A DNA stretch of 64,000 nt, from positions 186,001 to 250,000 of the forward strand of contig NZ_JFZG01000004.1 of assembly GCF_000607165.1 (NCBI RefSeq), written 5' to 3'. The notes beneath the pieces were generated by a model that saw nothing but the letters and a program-made list of their open reading frames with translations, did no database searches and was not told the origin of the DNA. Position numbers and translations under genes: made by a program. The stretch comes from Ralstonia pickettii. GTDB lineage: Bacteria > Pseudomonadota > Gammaproteobacteria > Burkholderiales > Burkholderiaceae. Positions within the stretch are counted from its first letter, which is position 1; every line of letters starts with the position of its first letter. Shown here piece by piece: positions 19,857 to 27,365 of the stretch.

Positions 19857-19884
19857 AAAAGCCGGTCCATGTGGCCGGCTTTTT
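19857..19884 (+). terminator. terminator after DUF1488-type gene
   Basis: Stem AAAAGCCGG-TCCA / TGG-CCGGCTTTT with a tiny loop, flanked by A and T runs. It isolates the following hpa operon from upstream transcription. Confidence 0.8.
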
Positions 19885-19906
19885 CATTGCGCCGCAGCTT
19901 CCCGAC

Positions 19907-19947
19907 TTGACATGACCGCAATCCGATCAGATGATTAACATGTTAAT
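19907..19947 (+). promoter_or_regulatory. hpa operon promoter with palindromic operator
   Basis: Perfect -35 TTGACA (19907-19912), 17-bp spacer, -10-like GATGAT (19930-19935). A perfect 14-bp palindrome ATTAACATGTTAAT (19934-19947) overlaps the -10 and the likely start site, the expected place for a MarR-type repressor such as the HpaR-like protein encoded at 25930-26394. hpaG1 starts 23 bases later. Confidence 0.65.
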
Positions 19948-19970
19948 TAAATGGAGAGGCAGGGGATACC

Positions 19971-20720
19971 ATGCTGCGAGGCAGACTCGTATCGCCGGAA
20001 GGTCAAGTCGTGGAGGCGATGTTCGCATCAGCCGCAGAGCCTGCTGGTTCCTTGCGTTGGCTGCCGCCGGTCGAAGGTACCGTCGTCGGCGCGTTGCTGA
20101 ACTACCGCGGAGAACTGGATGCGCTGGGCGACGCGCTATCTGCGCCGCCTTACCAAGCCCCGCCCAAGGCGCCAATCCTGTATCTCAAGCCGGCCAACAC
20201 GCGCATTGGTCATGACCACGATGTTGTGCTGCCGGCAGACGTCGATGGCGTTTGGGCCGGTGCTTGCCTGGGCGTCGTGATCGGTCGTACTGCCATGGGC
20301 GTTCCCGCGCGGCACGCCGCGGATTTCATCGCCGGCTACACGATCGTCAACGACCTGACCGTACCGCATGCGAGCTACTACCGCCCGGCGATTCGCCACA
20401 AGTGTCGCGATGGTTTTTGCCCGATGGGACCGTGGATGGTCGACCGCGACGATGTGCCCGACGCCGATGCACTCGATATCACCGTGCGCATCAACGGTGA
20501 GATCAAGCAGCGCGCAAACACGTCGACACTAGTGCGGCCCGTCGCACAACTGCTCGCCGACGTGACGGCATTCATGACGCTCGAAGCGGGCGATGTGCTG
20601 CTCGTTGGCATGCCGGAGAATCCGCCACTGGCGCGCGCCGGTGATCGCATCGATATCGACATCGCCCACATTGGCACGCTGACGACGGCGTTGATCCGCC
20701 AATCGGAGGTTTCGCGATGA
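19971..20720 (+). CDS. hpaG1: HpaG1, FAH-fold half of the HpaG decarboxylase/isomerase
   Basis: A 249-residue fumarylacetoacetate-hydrolase-fold protein. With HpaG2 it corresponds to the fused bifunctional HpaG of E. coli, which decarboxylates 5-oxo-3-ene-1,2,5-tricarboxylate and isomerises the product. The fold is clear (NYRGELDALG, AGYTIVNDLT), but the two metal-binding glutamates are replaced by Gly97 and Cys99, while Asp128 is kept. The stop overlaps the hpaG2 start by four bases. Confidence 0.9.
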   Translation: MLRGRLVSPEGQVVEAMFASAAEPAGSLRWLPPVEGTVVGALLNYRGELDALGDALSAPPYQAPPKAPILYLKPANTRIGHDHDVVLPADVDGVWAGACLGVVIGRTAMGVPARHAADFIAGYTIVNDLTVPHASYYRPAIRHKCRDGFCPMGPWMVDRDDVPDADALDITVRINGEIKQRANTSTLVRPVAQLLADVTAFMTLEAGDVLLVGMPENPPLARAGDRIDIDIAHIGTLTTALIRQSEVSR

Positions 20721-21487
20721 AACACGCGCGCATTGCCTATGACGGCGCGATCCATCATGCCACCGCCATGCCCGGCGACGACACCCGCCTGAGACTGGCC
20801 GATGGCCGCGTCTTGCGCGAAACCGAGGTCGTCTGGTTACCGCCGGTCGAGCCGCGCACGGTCTTCGCGCTGGGCCTGAACTACGCCGACCACGCCAAGG
20901 AGCTGGCCTTCAAGGCGCCCGAGGAGCCGCTCGCGTTCCTGAAAGGACCAAATACGCTGATTGGCCATCGCGCCCGCACCGTGCGCCCGGCTGGCGTCGC
21001 GCTCATGCACTACGAATGCGAGCTGGTTGTAGTCATGGGTAAGACCGCGCGTAATGTGCCGCGCGAGCACGCCTATGACTATGTGGCCGGATATACGGTG
21101 GCCAACGATTACGCCATCCGCGACTACCTCGAGAACTACTACCGTCCGAACCTGCGCGTGAAAAGCCGCGACACCTGCACGCCCATCGGGCCGTGGCTTG
21201 TTGACCGAGATGACGTGCCCGACCCGATGAAACTCGCGCTGCGCACCATCGTCAATGGCCGTGTCACGCAGGAGGGCAATACGCGCGACATGATCTTCGA
21301 CGTTCCCGCGTTGATAGCGTGGTTCTCCAGCTTCATGACGCTCAGCCCCGGCGACATGATCCTGACCGGCACGCCCGAGGGTTTGGCCGACACGCAACCT
21401 GGCGACGAAGTCATCACAGAAATTGAAGGCATCGGCAGGCTGGTAAGCACCATCGCCGCCGGACAACCGAACAAGGAGCCCGCATGA
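20717..21487 (+). CDS. hpaG2: HpaG2, 5-oxo-pent-3-ene-1,2,5-tricarboxylate decarboxylase
   Basis: A 256-residue FAH-fold enzyme of homoprotocatechuate catabolism. Metal ligands Glu100 and Glu102 (HYECELVVVMGK) and Asp131 (GYTVANDYAIRD) are all present, so this is the catalytically complete half. It ends DMILTGTPEGL, a conserved FAH-family segment. ATGA overlaps couple it both to hpaG1 and to hpaE. Confidence 0.94.
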   Translation: MKHARIAYDGAIHHATAMPGDDTRLRLADGRVLRETEVVWLPPVEPRTVFALGLNYADHAKELAFKAPEEPLAFLKGPNTLIGHRARTVRPAGVALMHYECELVVVMGKTARNVPREHAYDYVAGYTVANDYAIRDYLENYYRPNLRVKSRDTCTPIGPWLVDRDDVPDPMKLALRTIVNGRVTQEGNTRDMIFDVPALIAWFSSFMTLSPGDMILTGTPEGLADTQPGDEVITEIEGIGRLVSTIAAGQPNKEPA

Positions 21488-22965
21488 GCCTCGTCAACAT
21501 GGACCCTGTCAAGCATTGGATCGACGGCCGCCAGGTCGACAGCGTCGAGTGTTTCATCACGACCAACCCGGCGACGGGCGAAGCCATCGCCGAGGTGGCG
21601 TCGGGCGGTGAAGCGGAGATCAACGCGGCGGTGGCGGCAGCCAGGGCAGCCTTCCCGGCCTGGGCCAACACGCCGGCCAAGCAGCGCGCCAAGCTGATGC
21701 GCCGCCTGGGCGAGTTGATCGAGCAGAATGTCCCGCACCTTGCCGCGCTGGAAACGATGGACACCGGCCTGCCGATCGCGCAGACGAGCAAGCAGCTCAT
21801 TCCGCGTGCTTCCGAGAACTTCCATTTCTTCGCCGAGGTGTGCACGCAGGTCAACGGCCGCACGTATCCGGTGGACGATCAGATGCTGAACTACACGCTG
21901 TATCAGCCGGTGGGCGTGTGTGCGTTGATCTCGCCTTGGAATGTGCCGTTCATGACGGCCACCTGGAAGGTTGCGCCGTGCCTGGCGCTGGGCAATACGG
22001 CTGTGCTGAAGATGTCTGAACTGTCGCCGCTGACCGCGGATCAGCTCGGCCGCCTGGCGCTGGAAGCCGGTATTCCGCCGGGCGTGCTGAACGTGGTGCA
22101 GGGCTATGGCGCCACGGCTGGCGACGCGCTGGTGCGCCATCCGGATGTGCGGGTGGTGTCGTTCACTGGTGGCACGACCACCGGCAAGCGCATCATGGAG
22201 CGCGCCGGCCTGAAAAAATTCTCGATGGAGCTGGGCGGCAAATCGCCCGTGCTGGTCTTCGACGATGCGGACCTGGATCGTGCGCTGGATGCGTCGCTGT
22301 TCACCATCTTCTCGATCAACGGCGAGCGCTGCACGGCCGGTTCGCGCATCTTCGTGCAAGAGAGCGTCTACGACGATTTCGTGCGCAAGTTTGCCGAGCG
22401 TGCCAAACGGCTTGTGGTGGGCGATCCAGCGGACGAGAAGACCCATGTCGGCTCGATGATCACGCGCGCCCATTGGGAGAAGGTCACGGGCTACATCCGC
22501 CTGGGCGAGCAGGAGGGCGCGAAGATTCTCGCCGGCGGCGCGGAAAAGCCCGCAGACCTGCCCGATCACCTGAAGAACGGCAACTTCGTCGCGCCCACGG
22601 TGCTGGCTAACGTCGACAACCGCATGCGAGTCGCGCAGGAAGAAATCTTTGGCCCGGTGGCCTGCCTGATCCCGTTCAAGGATGAAGCCGATGGCCTGAA
22701 ACTCGCCAATGACGTGGAATATGGCTTGGCTTCGTACATCTGGACGCAGGATGTGGGCAAGGTGCACCGTGTGGCGCGCGGTATCGAGGCCGGCATGGTG
22801 TTCGTCAATAGCCAGAATGTGCGCGACTTGCGCCAGCCTTTCGGCGGTGTCAAAGCATCCGGCACGGGACGTGAGGGCGGCGAGTACAGTCTGGAGGTGT
22901 TTGCCGAGATCAAGAACGTCTGTGTCTCAATGGGCAGCCACCACATCCCGCGCTGGGGCGTTTGA
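21484..22965 (+). CDS. hpaE: 5-carboxymethyl-2-hydroxymuconate semialdehyde dehydrogenase
   Basis: NAD-dependent aldehyde dehydrogenase of 493 residues that oxidises the ring-cleavage product in the hpa pathway. General base Glu249 (MELGGKSP) and nucleophile Cys283 (NGERCTAGS) are present, with the cofactor-binding FTGGTTTGK before them. Assignment to HpaE rests on sequence and its place between hpaG2 and hpaD. Confidence 0.95.
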   Translation: MSLVNMDPVKHWIDGRQVDSVECFITTNPATGEAIAEVASGGEAEINAAVAAARAAFPAWANTPAKQRAKLMRRLGELIEQNVPHLAALETMDTGLPIAQTSKQLIPRASENFHFFAEVCTQVNGRTYPVDDQMLNYTLYQPVGVCALISPWNVPFMTATWKVAPCLALGNTAVLKMSELSPLTADQLGRLALEAGIPPGVLNVVQGYGATAGDALVRHPDVRVVSFTGGTTTGKRIMERAGLKKFSMELGGKSPVLVFDDADLDRALDASLFTIFSINGERCTAGSRIFVQESVYDDFVRKFAERAKRLVVGDPADEKTHVGSMITRAHWEKVTGYIRLGEQEGAKILAGGAEKPADLPDHLKNGNFVAPTVLANVDNRMRVAQEEIFGPVACLIPFKDEADGLKLANDVEYGLASYIWTQDVGKVHRVARGIEAGMVFVNSQNVRDLRQPFGGVKASGTGREGGEYSLEVFAEIKNVCVSMGSHHIPRWGV

Positions 22966-23007
22966 CGCGCCGCCGGAGACACCACAACAAAGGCGGAAGG
23001 AGACACC

Positions 23008-23877
23008 ATGGGCAAGCTGGCCTTGGCCGCGAAGATCACCCACGTACCGTCGATGTACCTGTCGGAACTGCCGGGCAAGCACCATGGCTGCCGCGAGGCG
23101 GCCATTGAGGGGCACCGCCTCATCGGGCAGCGCTGCCGTGACCTGGGCGTGGACACCATCGTCGTGTCCGATGTGCACTGGCTGGTCAACGCCGGCTACC
23201 ACGTCAACTGCAATGCGCGCTTCGAAGGCGTCTACACGAGCAACGAGCTGCCGCATTTCATCAAGGACATGCGGTATGCGTATCGGGGCAACCCGGCGCT
23301 CGGTCGATTGATTGCGGAGACGGCAACGGCGCGCGGTGTGTTCACGCGTGCGCACGAAATCGACAGCCTCGAGCTGGAATACGGCACGCTGGTGCCAATG
23401 CGATACATGAACAGCGACCAGCACTTCACGGTTGTGTCGATCGCGGGCTGGTGCGCGTGGCACAAACTGGAGGAAAGCCGCCGCTTCGGCGCCGCGCTGC
23501 TCGAAGCCATCGAGGCCAGCGACAGCACCGTCGCGTTCCTCGCCAGCGGATCGCTCTCGCACCGCTTCAACGACAACGGCAGCCCCGAAGAATCCATCCA
23601 TCAGATCAGCCGCGAATTCTTCAAACAGGTCGACCTGCGCGTGGTCGAGCTATGGAAGCAGGGCAACTGGAAGACCTTCTGCGCGATGCTGCCCGAATAC
23701 GCCTCGCTGTGCGAGGGCGAGGGCGGCATGCACGACACGGCCATGCTGCTCGGCCTGCTTGGCTGGGATGCCTATGACAAGGGCGTCGAGGTCGTCACCG
23801 AGTATTTCCCCAGTTCCGGCACGGGGCAGATCAACGCGATCTTTCCGCTGCCAGGACGTGGTCCAACCGGAATGTGA
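23008..23877 (+). CDS. hpaD: 3,4-dihydroxyphenylacetate 2,3-dioxygenase
   Basis: Class III (LigB-type) extradiol ring-cleavage dioxygenase, 289 residues, which opens homoprotocatechuate using non-haem Fe(II). Conserved iron-site histidine candidates are in the early PGKHHGCREA segment and in VVSDVHWLVNAGYH. A GGAG site precedes ATG 23008. It belongs to the LigB family and not to the vicinal-oxygen-chelate family used by some other organisms for the same step. Confidence 0.95.
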   Translation: MGKLALAAKITHVPSMYLSELPGKHHGCREAAIEGHRLIGQRCRDLGVDTIVVSDVHWLVNAGYHVNCNARFEGVYTSNELPHFIKDMRYAYRGNPALGRLIAETATARGVFTRAHEIDSLELEYGTLVPMRYMNSDQHFTVVSIAGWCAWHKLEESRRFGAALLEAIEASDSTVAFLASGSLSHRFNDNGSPEESIHQISREFFKQVDLRVVELWKQGNWKTFCAMLPEYASLCEGEGGMHDTAMLLGLLGWDAYDKGVEVVTEYFPSSGTGQINAIFPLPGRGPTGM

Positions 23878-23887
23878 GGAGGCTGCG

Positions 23888-24277
23888 ATGCCGCATGTCA
23901 TCGTCGAATACACCGACAACCTGGGCGACGACGCCCGCATCCCGCAATTGCTGCTAGCGGTGAACGAAACGCTGATTGCGCAGAACGGCGTATTTCCCAC
24001 TGGCGGTATCCGCTCGCGCGCCATCAAGCTGACCGATTACCGCGTGGCGGACGGCAAGGAGGACGATGCTTTCGTCCACGTCACGCTCAAGATCGCAGCG
24101 GGCCGCACGCCTGAGATCAAGAAGGCCGCGTGCGATGCGCTGTTCGAGGCGATCAAGGCACATTTCGCGCAGGCCTTTGCGCGCCGCTATCTGGCGCTGT
24201 CGATGGAGTTGACCGAGTTCGACGAGGGCGGCAGCTATAAGCACAACAACATCCACGCGCGTTTTCGCAAGGCTTGA
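23888..24277 (+). CDS. hpaF: 5-carboxymethyl-2-hydroxymuconate delta-isomerase
   Basis: A tautomerase-superfamily protein of 129 residues. The catalytic base Pro is directly after the initiator Met (MPHVIVEYTDNL), and the family C-terminus SYKHNNIHARF is present. The start at 23888 has AGGAGG upstream and is required to expose Pro at the N-terminus; the frame is open further up but would bury it. Ten bases after hpaD. Confidence 0.95.
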   Translation: MPHVIVEYTDNLGDDARIPQLLLAVNETLIAQNGVFPTGGIRSRAIKLTDYRVADGKEDDAFVHVTLKIAAGRTPEIKKAACDALFEAIKAHFAQAFARRYLALSMELTEFDEGGSYKHNNIHARFRKA

Positions 24278-24280
24278 CCC

Positions 24281-25084
24281 ATGCTCGACACCACGACCAT
24301 CCAGACGATCGCGCGCCGCTTGCACCAGGCCGAAATCGACCGCAAGCAGATTCGCCAGGTTTCGCTTGAACACCCCGACATCACCATTGAAGACGCCTAC
24401 GCTATCCAGCGCGAATGGGTCGCGATGAAGCAGGCCGCGGGGCGGCGGCTGAAGGGCCACAAGATCGGATTGACGTCACGCGCGATGCAGCAGTCTTCAC
24501 AGATCGACGAGCCGGACTACGGCGCGCTGCTTGACGACATGTTCTTTGCCGAGGGCAGTGATATTCCCGCCAGCCGCTTCATCGTGCCGCGTGTGGAAGT
24601 GGAGCTCGCCTTCGTGCTCGGCAAGCGGCTGGAGGGGCCGGAGGTGACGCTGTTCGATGTGTACGACGCAGTGGACCACGTGATACCCGCGCTGGAGATC
24701 ATCGACGCACGCTCGCAATCGATCGATCCAGACAGCGGGCGCCCGCGCAAGGTGTTCGACACGATCGCCGACAACGCGGCCAATGCTGGCGTCGTGATGG
24801 GTGGCCGGCCCATCCGCATGCGCGATGTGGACCTGCGCTGGGTCAGCGCCATCTTTTCACGCAACGGCGTCATCGAAGAGACGGGCGTGGCGGCCGGTGT
24901 GCTGAACCATCCGGCCAACGGTGTCGTCTGGCTGGCCAACAAGCTGGTGCCGCACGGCGTCGCGCTGGAGCCAGGGCAGGTCATCCTGGGTGGCTCGTTC
25001 ACGCGGCCGGTGCCCGCGCGGCCCGGTGATACATTCCATTGCGACTACGGTCCGCTTGGCAGCATCGCCTGCCATTTCGTCTAA
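24281..25084 (+). CDS. hpaH: 2-oxo-hepta-3-ene-1,7-dioate hydratase
   Basis: A 267-residue hydratase/decarboxylase-family (FAH-fold) enzyme adding water to the hpa intermediate before aldol cleavage. It has [12 protein letters not shown], the metal-ligand region [13 protein letters not shown] (Glu-x-Glu) and a C-terminal [12 protein letters not shown]. It begins three bases after the hpaF stop. Confidence 0.95.
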   Translation: MLDTTTIQTIARRLHQAEIDRKQIRQVSLEHPDITIEDAYAIQREWVAMKQAAGRRLKGHKIGLTSRAMQQSSQIDEPDYGALLDDMFFAEGSDIPASRFIVPRVEVELAFVLGKRLEGPEVTLFDVYDAVDHVIPALEIIDARSQSIDPDSGRPRKVFDTIADNAANAGVVMGGRPIRMRDVDLRWVSAIFSRNGVIEETGVAAGVLNHPANGVVWLANKLVPHGVALEPGQVILGGSFTRPVPARPGDTFHCDYGPLGSIACHFV

Positions 25085-25115
25085 CCGTCTCTAACGCTCA
25101 AAGGATGTCCTCGCC

Positions 25116-25922
25116 ATGCAACTCCCGGTGAACAGCTTCAAGCGCGCGCTGGCCGAGCGCCGGCCGCAGATCGGCCTGTGGCTCGCAATGACGCATCCGT
25201 ACCCAGCGGAGATCGTCGCGGGTGCTGGTTTTGACTGGCTGCTGATTGACAACGAGCATGCGCCGAATCAACTGCAATCGACGCTCGCGCAATTGCAGGC
25301 GGTTGCGCCGTATGCCTCGCATCCCATCGTGCGGCCTGCCTGGAACGACTCGGTCGAGATCAAGCGCCTGCTGGATATCGGCGCGCAGACCCTGCTCGTG
25401 CCAATGGTCCAGACCGCCGACGAGGCGCGTGCCGCCGTCGAAGCGATGCGTTATCCACCGAACGGTATTCGCGGCGTTGGCAGTGCGCTGGCTCGCGCAT
25501 CACGCTGGAACCGCGTAGACGATTACCTTCACCAGGCCGATGCGCAGATGTGCACGCTGATTCAGGTCGAAACCGCAGAGAGCCTGGAGCATCTCGATGC
25601 GATTCTTGCCGTGCAAGGCGTCGACGGCGTCTTCATTGGCCCTGGTGATCTGGCGGCGTCCATGGGACACCTGGGGGCACCGGGGCATCCGGAAGTCCGC
25701 AAGACGATCGACGGAGCGATTCAACGCATCGTCGCGTCCGGCAAAGCGGCGGGCATTCTGTCAGCGGATCAGGCGCAGGCGAAGCACTACCTATCGCTCG
25801 GTGCGACCTTCGTTGCGGTAGGGACGGATGTCACGTTGCTGGCGCGCAGCGCCGAACAGCTGGCGCGGGCGTTCAAGGGGGAGGACGCTGCCAAGGCGCA
25901 ACTGGCTGGCAGCGTGTATTGA
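25116..25922 (+). CDS. hpaI: 4-hydroxy-2-oxoheptane-1,7-dioate aldolase
   Basis: HpcH/HpaI class II aldolase of 268 residues that splits the last intermediate to pyruvate and succinate semialdehyde. Active-site features are [10 protein letters not shown] (base His), the metal-ligand Glu in [10 protein letters not shown] and the Asp in [12 protein letters not shown]. Last gene of the operon. Its pyruvate product links the pathway to the pyruvate dehydrogenase encoded later in the window. Confidence 0.95.
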   Translation: MQLPVNSFKRALAERRPQIGLWLAMTHPYPAEIVAGAGFDWLLIDNEHAPNQLQSTLAQLQAVAPYASHPIVRPAWNDSVEIKRLLDIGAQTLLVPMVQTADEARAAVEAMRYPPNGIRGVGSALARASRWNRVDDYLHQADAQMCTLIQVETAESLEHLDAILAVQGVDGVFIGPGDLAASMGHLGAPGHPEVRKTIDGAIQRIVASGKAAGILSADQAQAKHYLSLGATFVAVGTDVTLLARSAEQLARAFKGEDAAKAQLAGSVY

Positions 25923-25929
25923 CGGGGCG

Positions 25930-26394
25930 TTACTCGTCGCCCGTGAAACGCCCCATCGGCGTGTGTGTTTCCATGACGTGGATCGACTCGTCGATAGCCG
26001 CGTAGAGCGCGTCGAGGCGTGCGCGGCCCAGCTGCGCTTCGATGCGTGCGTATTCCGCATCCACTTGTGGCTCCACATCAGCCAGGAACTGACGGCTCTT
26101 GGCCGTGAGCGAAATCACCTGCCGGCGCTGGTCCACCGACGACTTCGTGCGTACGATCATCTCGGATTGTTCCATCGCCGCCAGCATGCGCGTCAGGCTC
26201 GGGCTCAGGATTAGGCATGCATCGGCGAGCTGGTTAGGCTCCATGTCGCCGGTATCGTTGAGCGTACGCAGCACGCGCCATTGCTGCTCGGTAATGCCAT
26301 GCTCGCGCAGGATCGGCCGAAAGCGCGCCATGAAGGTCTCACGTGCACGCAGCAGGAGATGCGGGAGGTTGCGGTGCTTGAAGGCAGAAGCCAT
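25930..26394 (-). CDS. hpaR: HpaR-type MarR-family regulator
   Basis: A 154-residue MarR winged-helix protein, with recognition region LIL-SPSLTRMLAAMEQS and wing KSSVDQRRQVISLT. Similarity to the homoprotocatechuate repressor HpaR and location eight bases from hpaI (stop to stop, converging) support the role. AAGGAG precedes ATG 26394, and the xthA stop lies 12 bases upstream, so it is probably co-transcribed with xthA and not autoregulated from the hpa promoter. Confidence 0.88.
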   Translation of the reverse strand: MASAFKHRNLPHLLLRARETFMARFRPILREHGITEQQWRVLRTLNDTGDMEPNQLADACLILSPSLTRMLAAMEQSEMIVRTKSSVDQRRQVISLTAKSRQFLADVEPQVDAEYARIEAQLGRARLDALYAAIDESIHVMETHTPMGRFTGDE

Positions 26395-26406
26395 GCGGGG
26401 CGCTCC

Positions 26407-27216
26407 TTATGCGCGGCGCAAAGCGGCGACCACGGGCGTGTGGTCTGATGGCTGCTCCCACGTGCGCGGCACGCGGTCGATATGGCACGACTCGCACAGC
26501 TTGGCGAGTTCAGGCGACAGCATGATGTGGTCGATCCGCAGGCCGGCGTTGCGCTTGAAACCAAACATGCGGTAATCCCACCACGAAAACAGTTTGTCTT
26601 CCTGCTCGAACATGCGGAAGGCATCGACCAGCCCGGCGCCTTGCATTGCACGAAACGCCGCGCGCTCTTCCGGCGACACCAGATTCTGGCCTTCCCATTT
26701 TTTCGGGTCGTGCACATCGCGGTCTTCGGGGGCGATGTTGAAATCGCCCAGCAGCATCAGTCGCGGGTTTGCCGCTATCTCGCTCGTCAGCCACGCCTGC
26801 AGTGCTTCCAGCCAGCGCAGCTTGTAGACGAATTTGTCGGAATCGAGCGCCTGTCCGTTCGGAATGTAGGCAGAAATCACGCGCACCGGGCCGCCGTCCA
26901 CGTCATACGTGGCGGCCACGATGCGCTGCTGCTCGTCGGCAAAACCAGGGATGTTCTTCACCACATCGCGGCCTTCGGGCACCGACGCCTTGCGCGCGAG
27001 GATGGCAACACCATTGTATGTCTTCTGACCCGTGAACAAAGACGCATAGCCGGCGGCGTCCAGCTCGGCCAGCGGATAGCGGTCATCGGGCAGCTTGAGT
27101 TCCTGCAGGCAGAGCAGGTCGATGGGCGTGGCGTCGGCTTCGCGCTCAGCCAGCCATTGCAGCACGTGCGGTAGGCGGACCTTCAAAGAGTTAACGTTCC
27201 AGGTGGCGACTCGCAT
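26407..27216 (-). CDS. xthA: exodeoxyribonuclease III
   Basis: Base-excision-repair AP endonuclease / 3'-exonuclease of 269 residues. Motifs: RVATWNVNSLKVRLP, LCLQELKLPD (metal Glu), LLGDFNIAPEDRD (Asp, Asn), LRIDHIMLSPEL and the catalytic SDHTPVVAAL. ATG at 27216 begins the conserved segment; a further 12 codons are open upstream. Its stop is immediately followed by the hpaR ribosome site. Confidence 0.94.
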   Translation of the reverse strand: MRVATWNVNSLKVRLPHVLQWLAEREADATPIDLLCLQELKLPDDRYPLAELDAAGYASLFTGQKTYNGVAILARKASVPEGRDVVKNIPGFADEQQRIVAATYDVDGGPVRVISAYIPNGQALDSDKFVYKLRWLEALQAWLTSEIAANPRLMLLGDFNIAPEDRDVHDPKKWEGQNLVSPEERAAFRAMQGAGLVDAFRMFEQEDKLFSWWDYRMFGFKRNAGLRIDHIMLSPELAKLCESCHIDRVPRTWEQPSDHTPVVAALRRA

Positions 27217-27309
27217 GAGGGCTCGGTCCTTGCAGATGACGGCGGCGCGCAATTTGGCGCCGCCCAGGGGTGCGATATTGTGCCATCAAGCGTTGCGGGC
27301 TCGAATGAC

Positions 27310-27342
27310 AACGCCGCTTCGGCGTTAGCACGAAGCGGCGTT
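27310..27342. repeat. hairpin between prlC and xthA
   Basis: A 12-bp perfect inverted repeat AACGCCGCTTCG / CGAAGCGGCGTT with a nine-base loop, 23 bases after the prlC stop on the minus strand. T-runs are short on both sides, so termination would be partial. Confidence 0.55.
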
Positions 27343-27365
27343 TCCATGGCTGGCGCAGCAGACCG

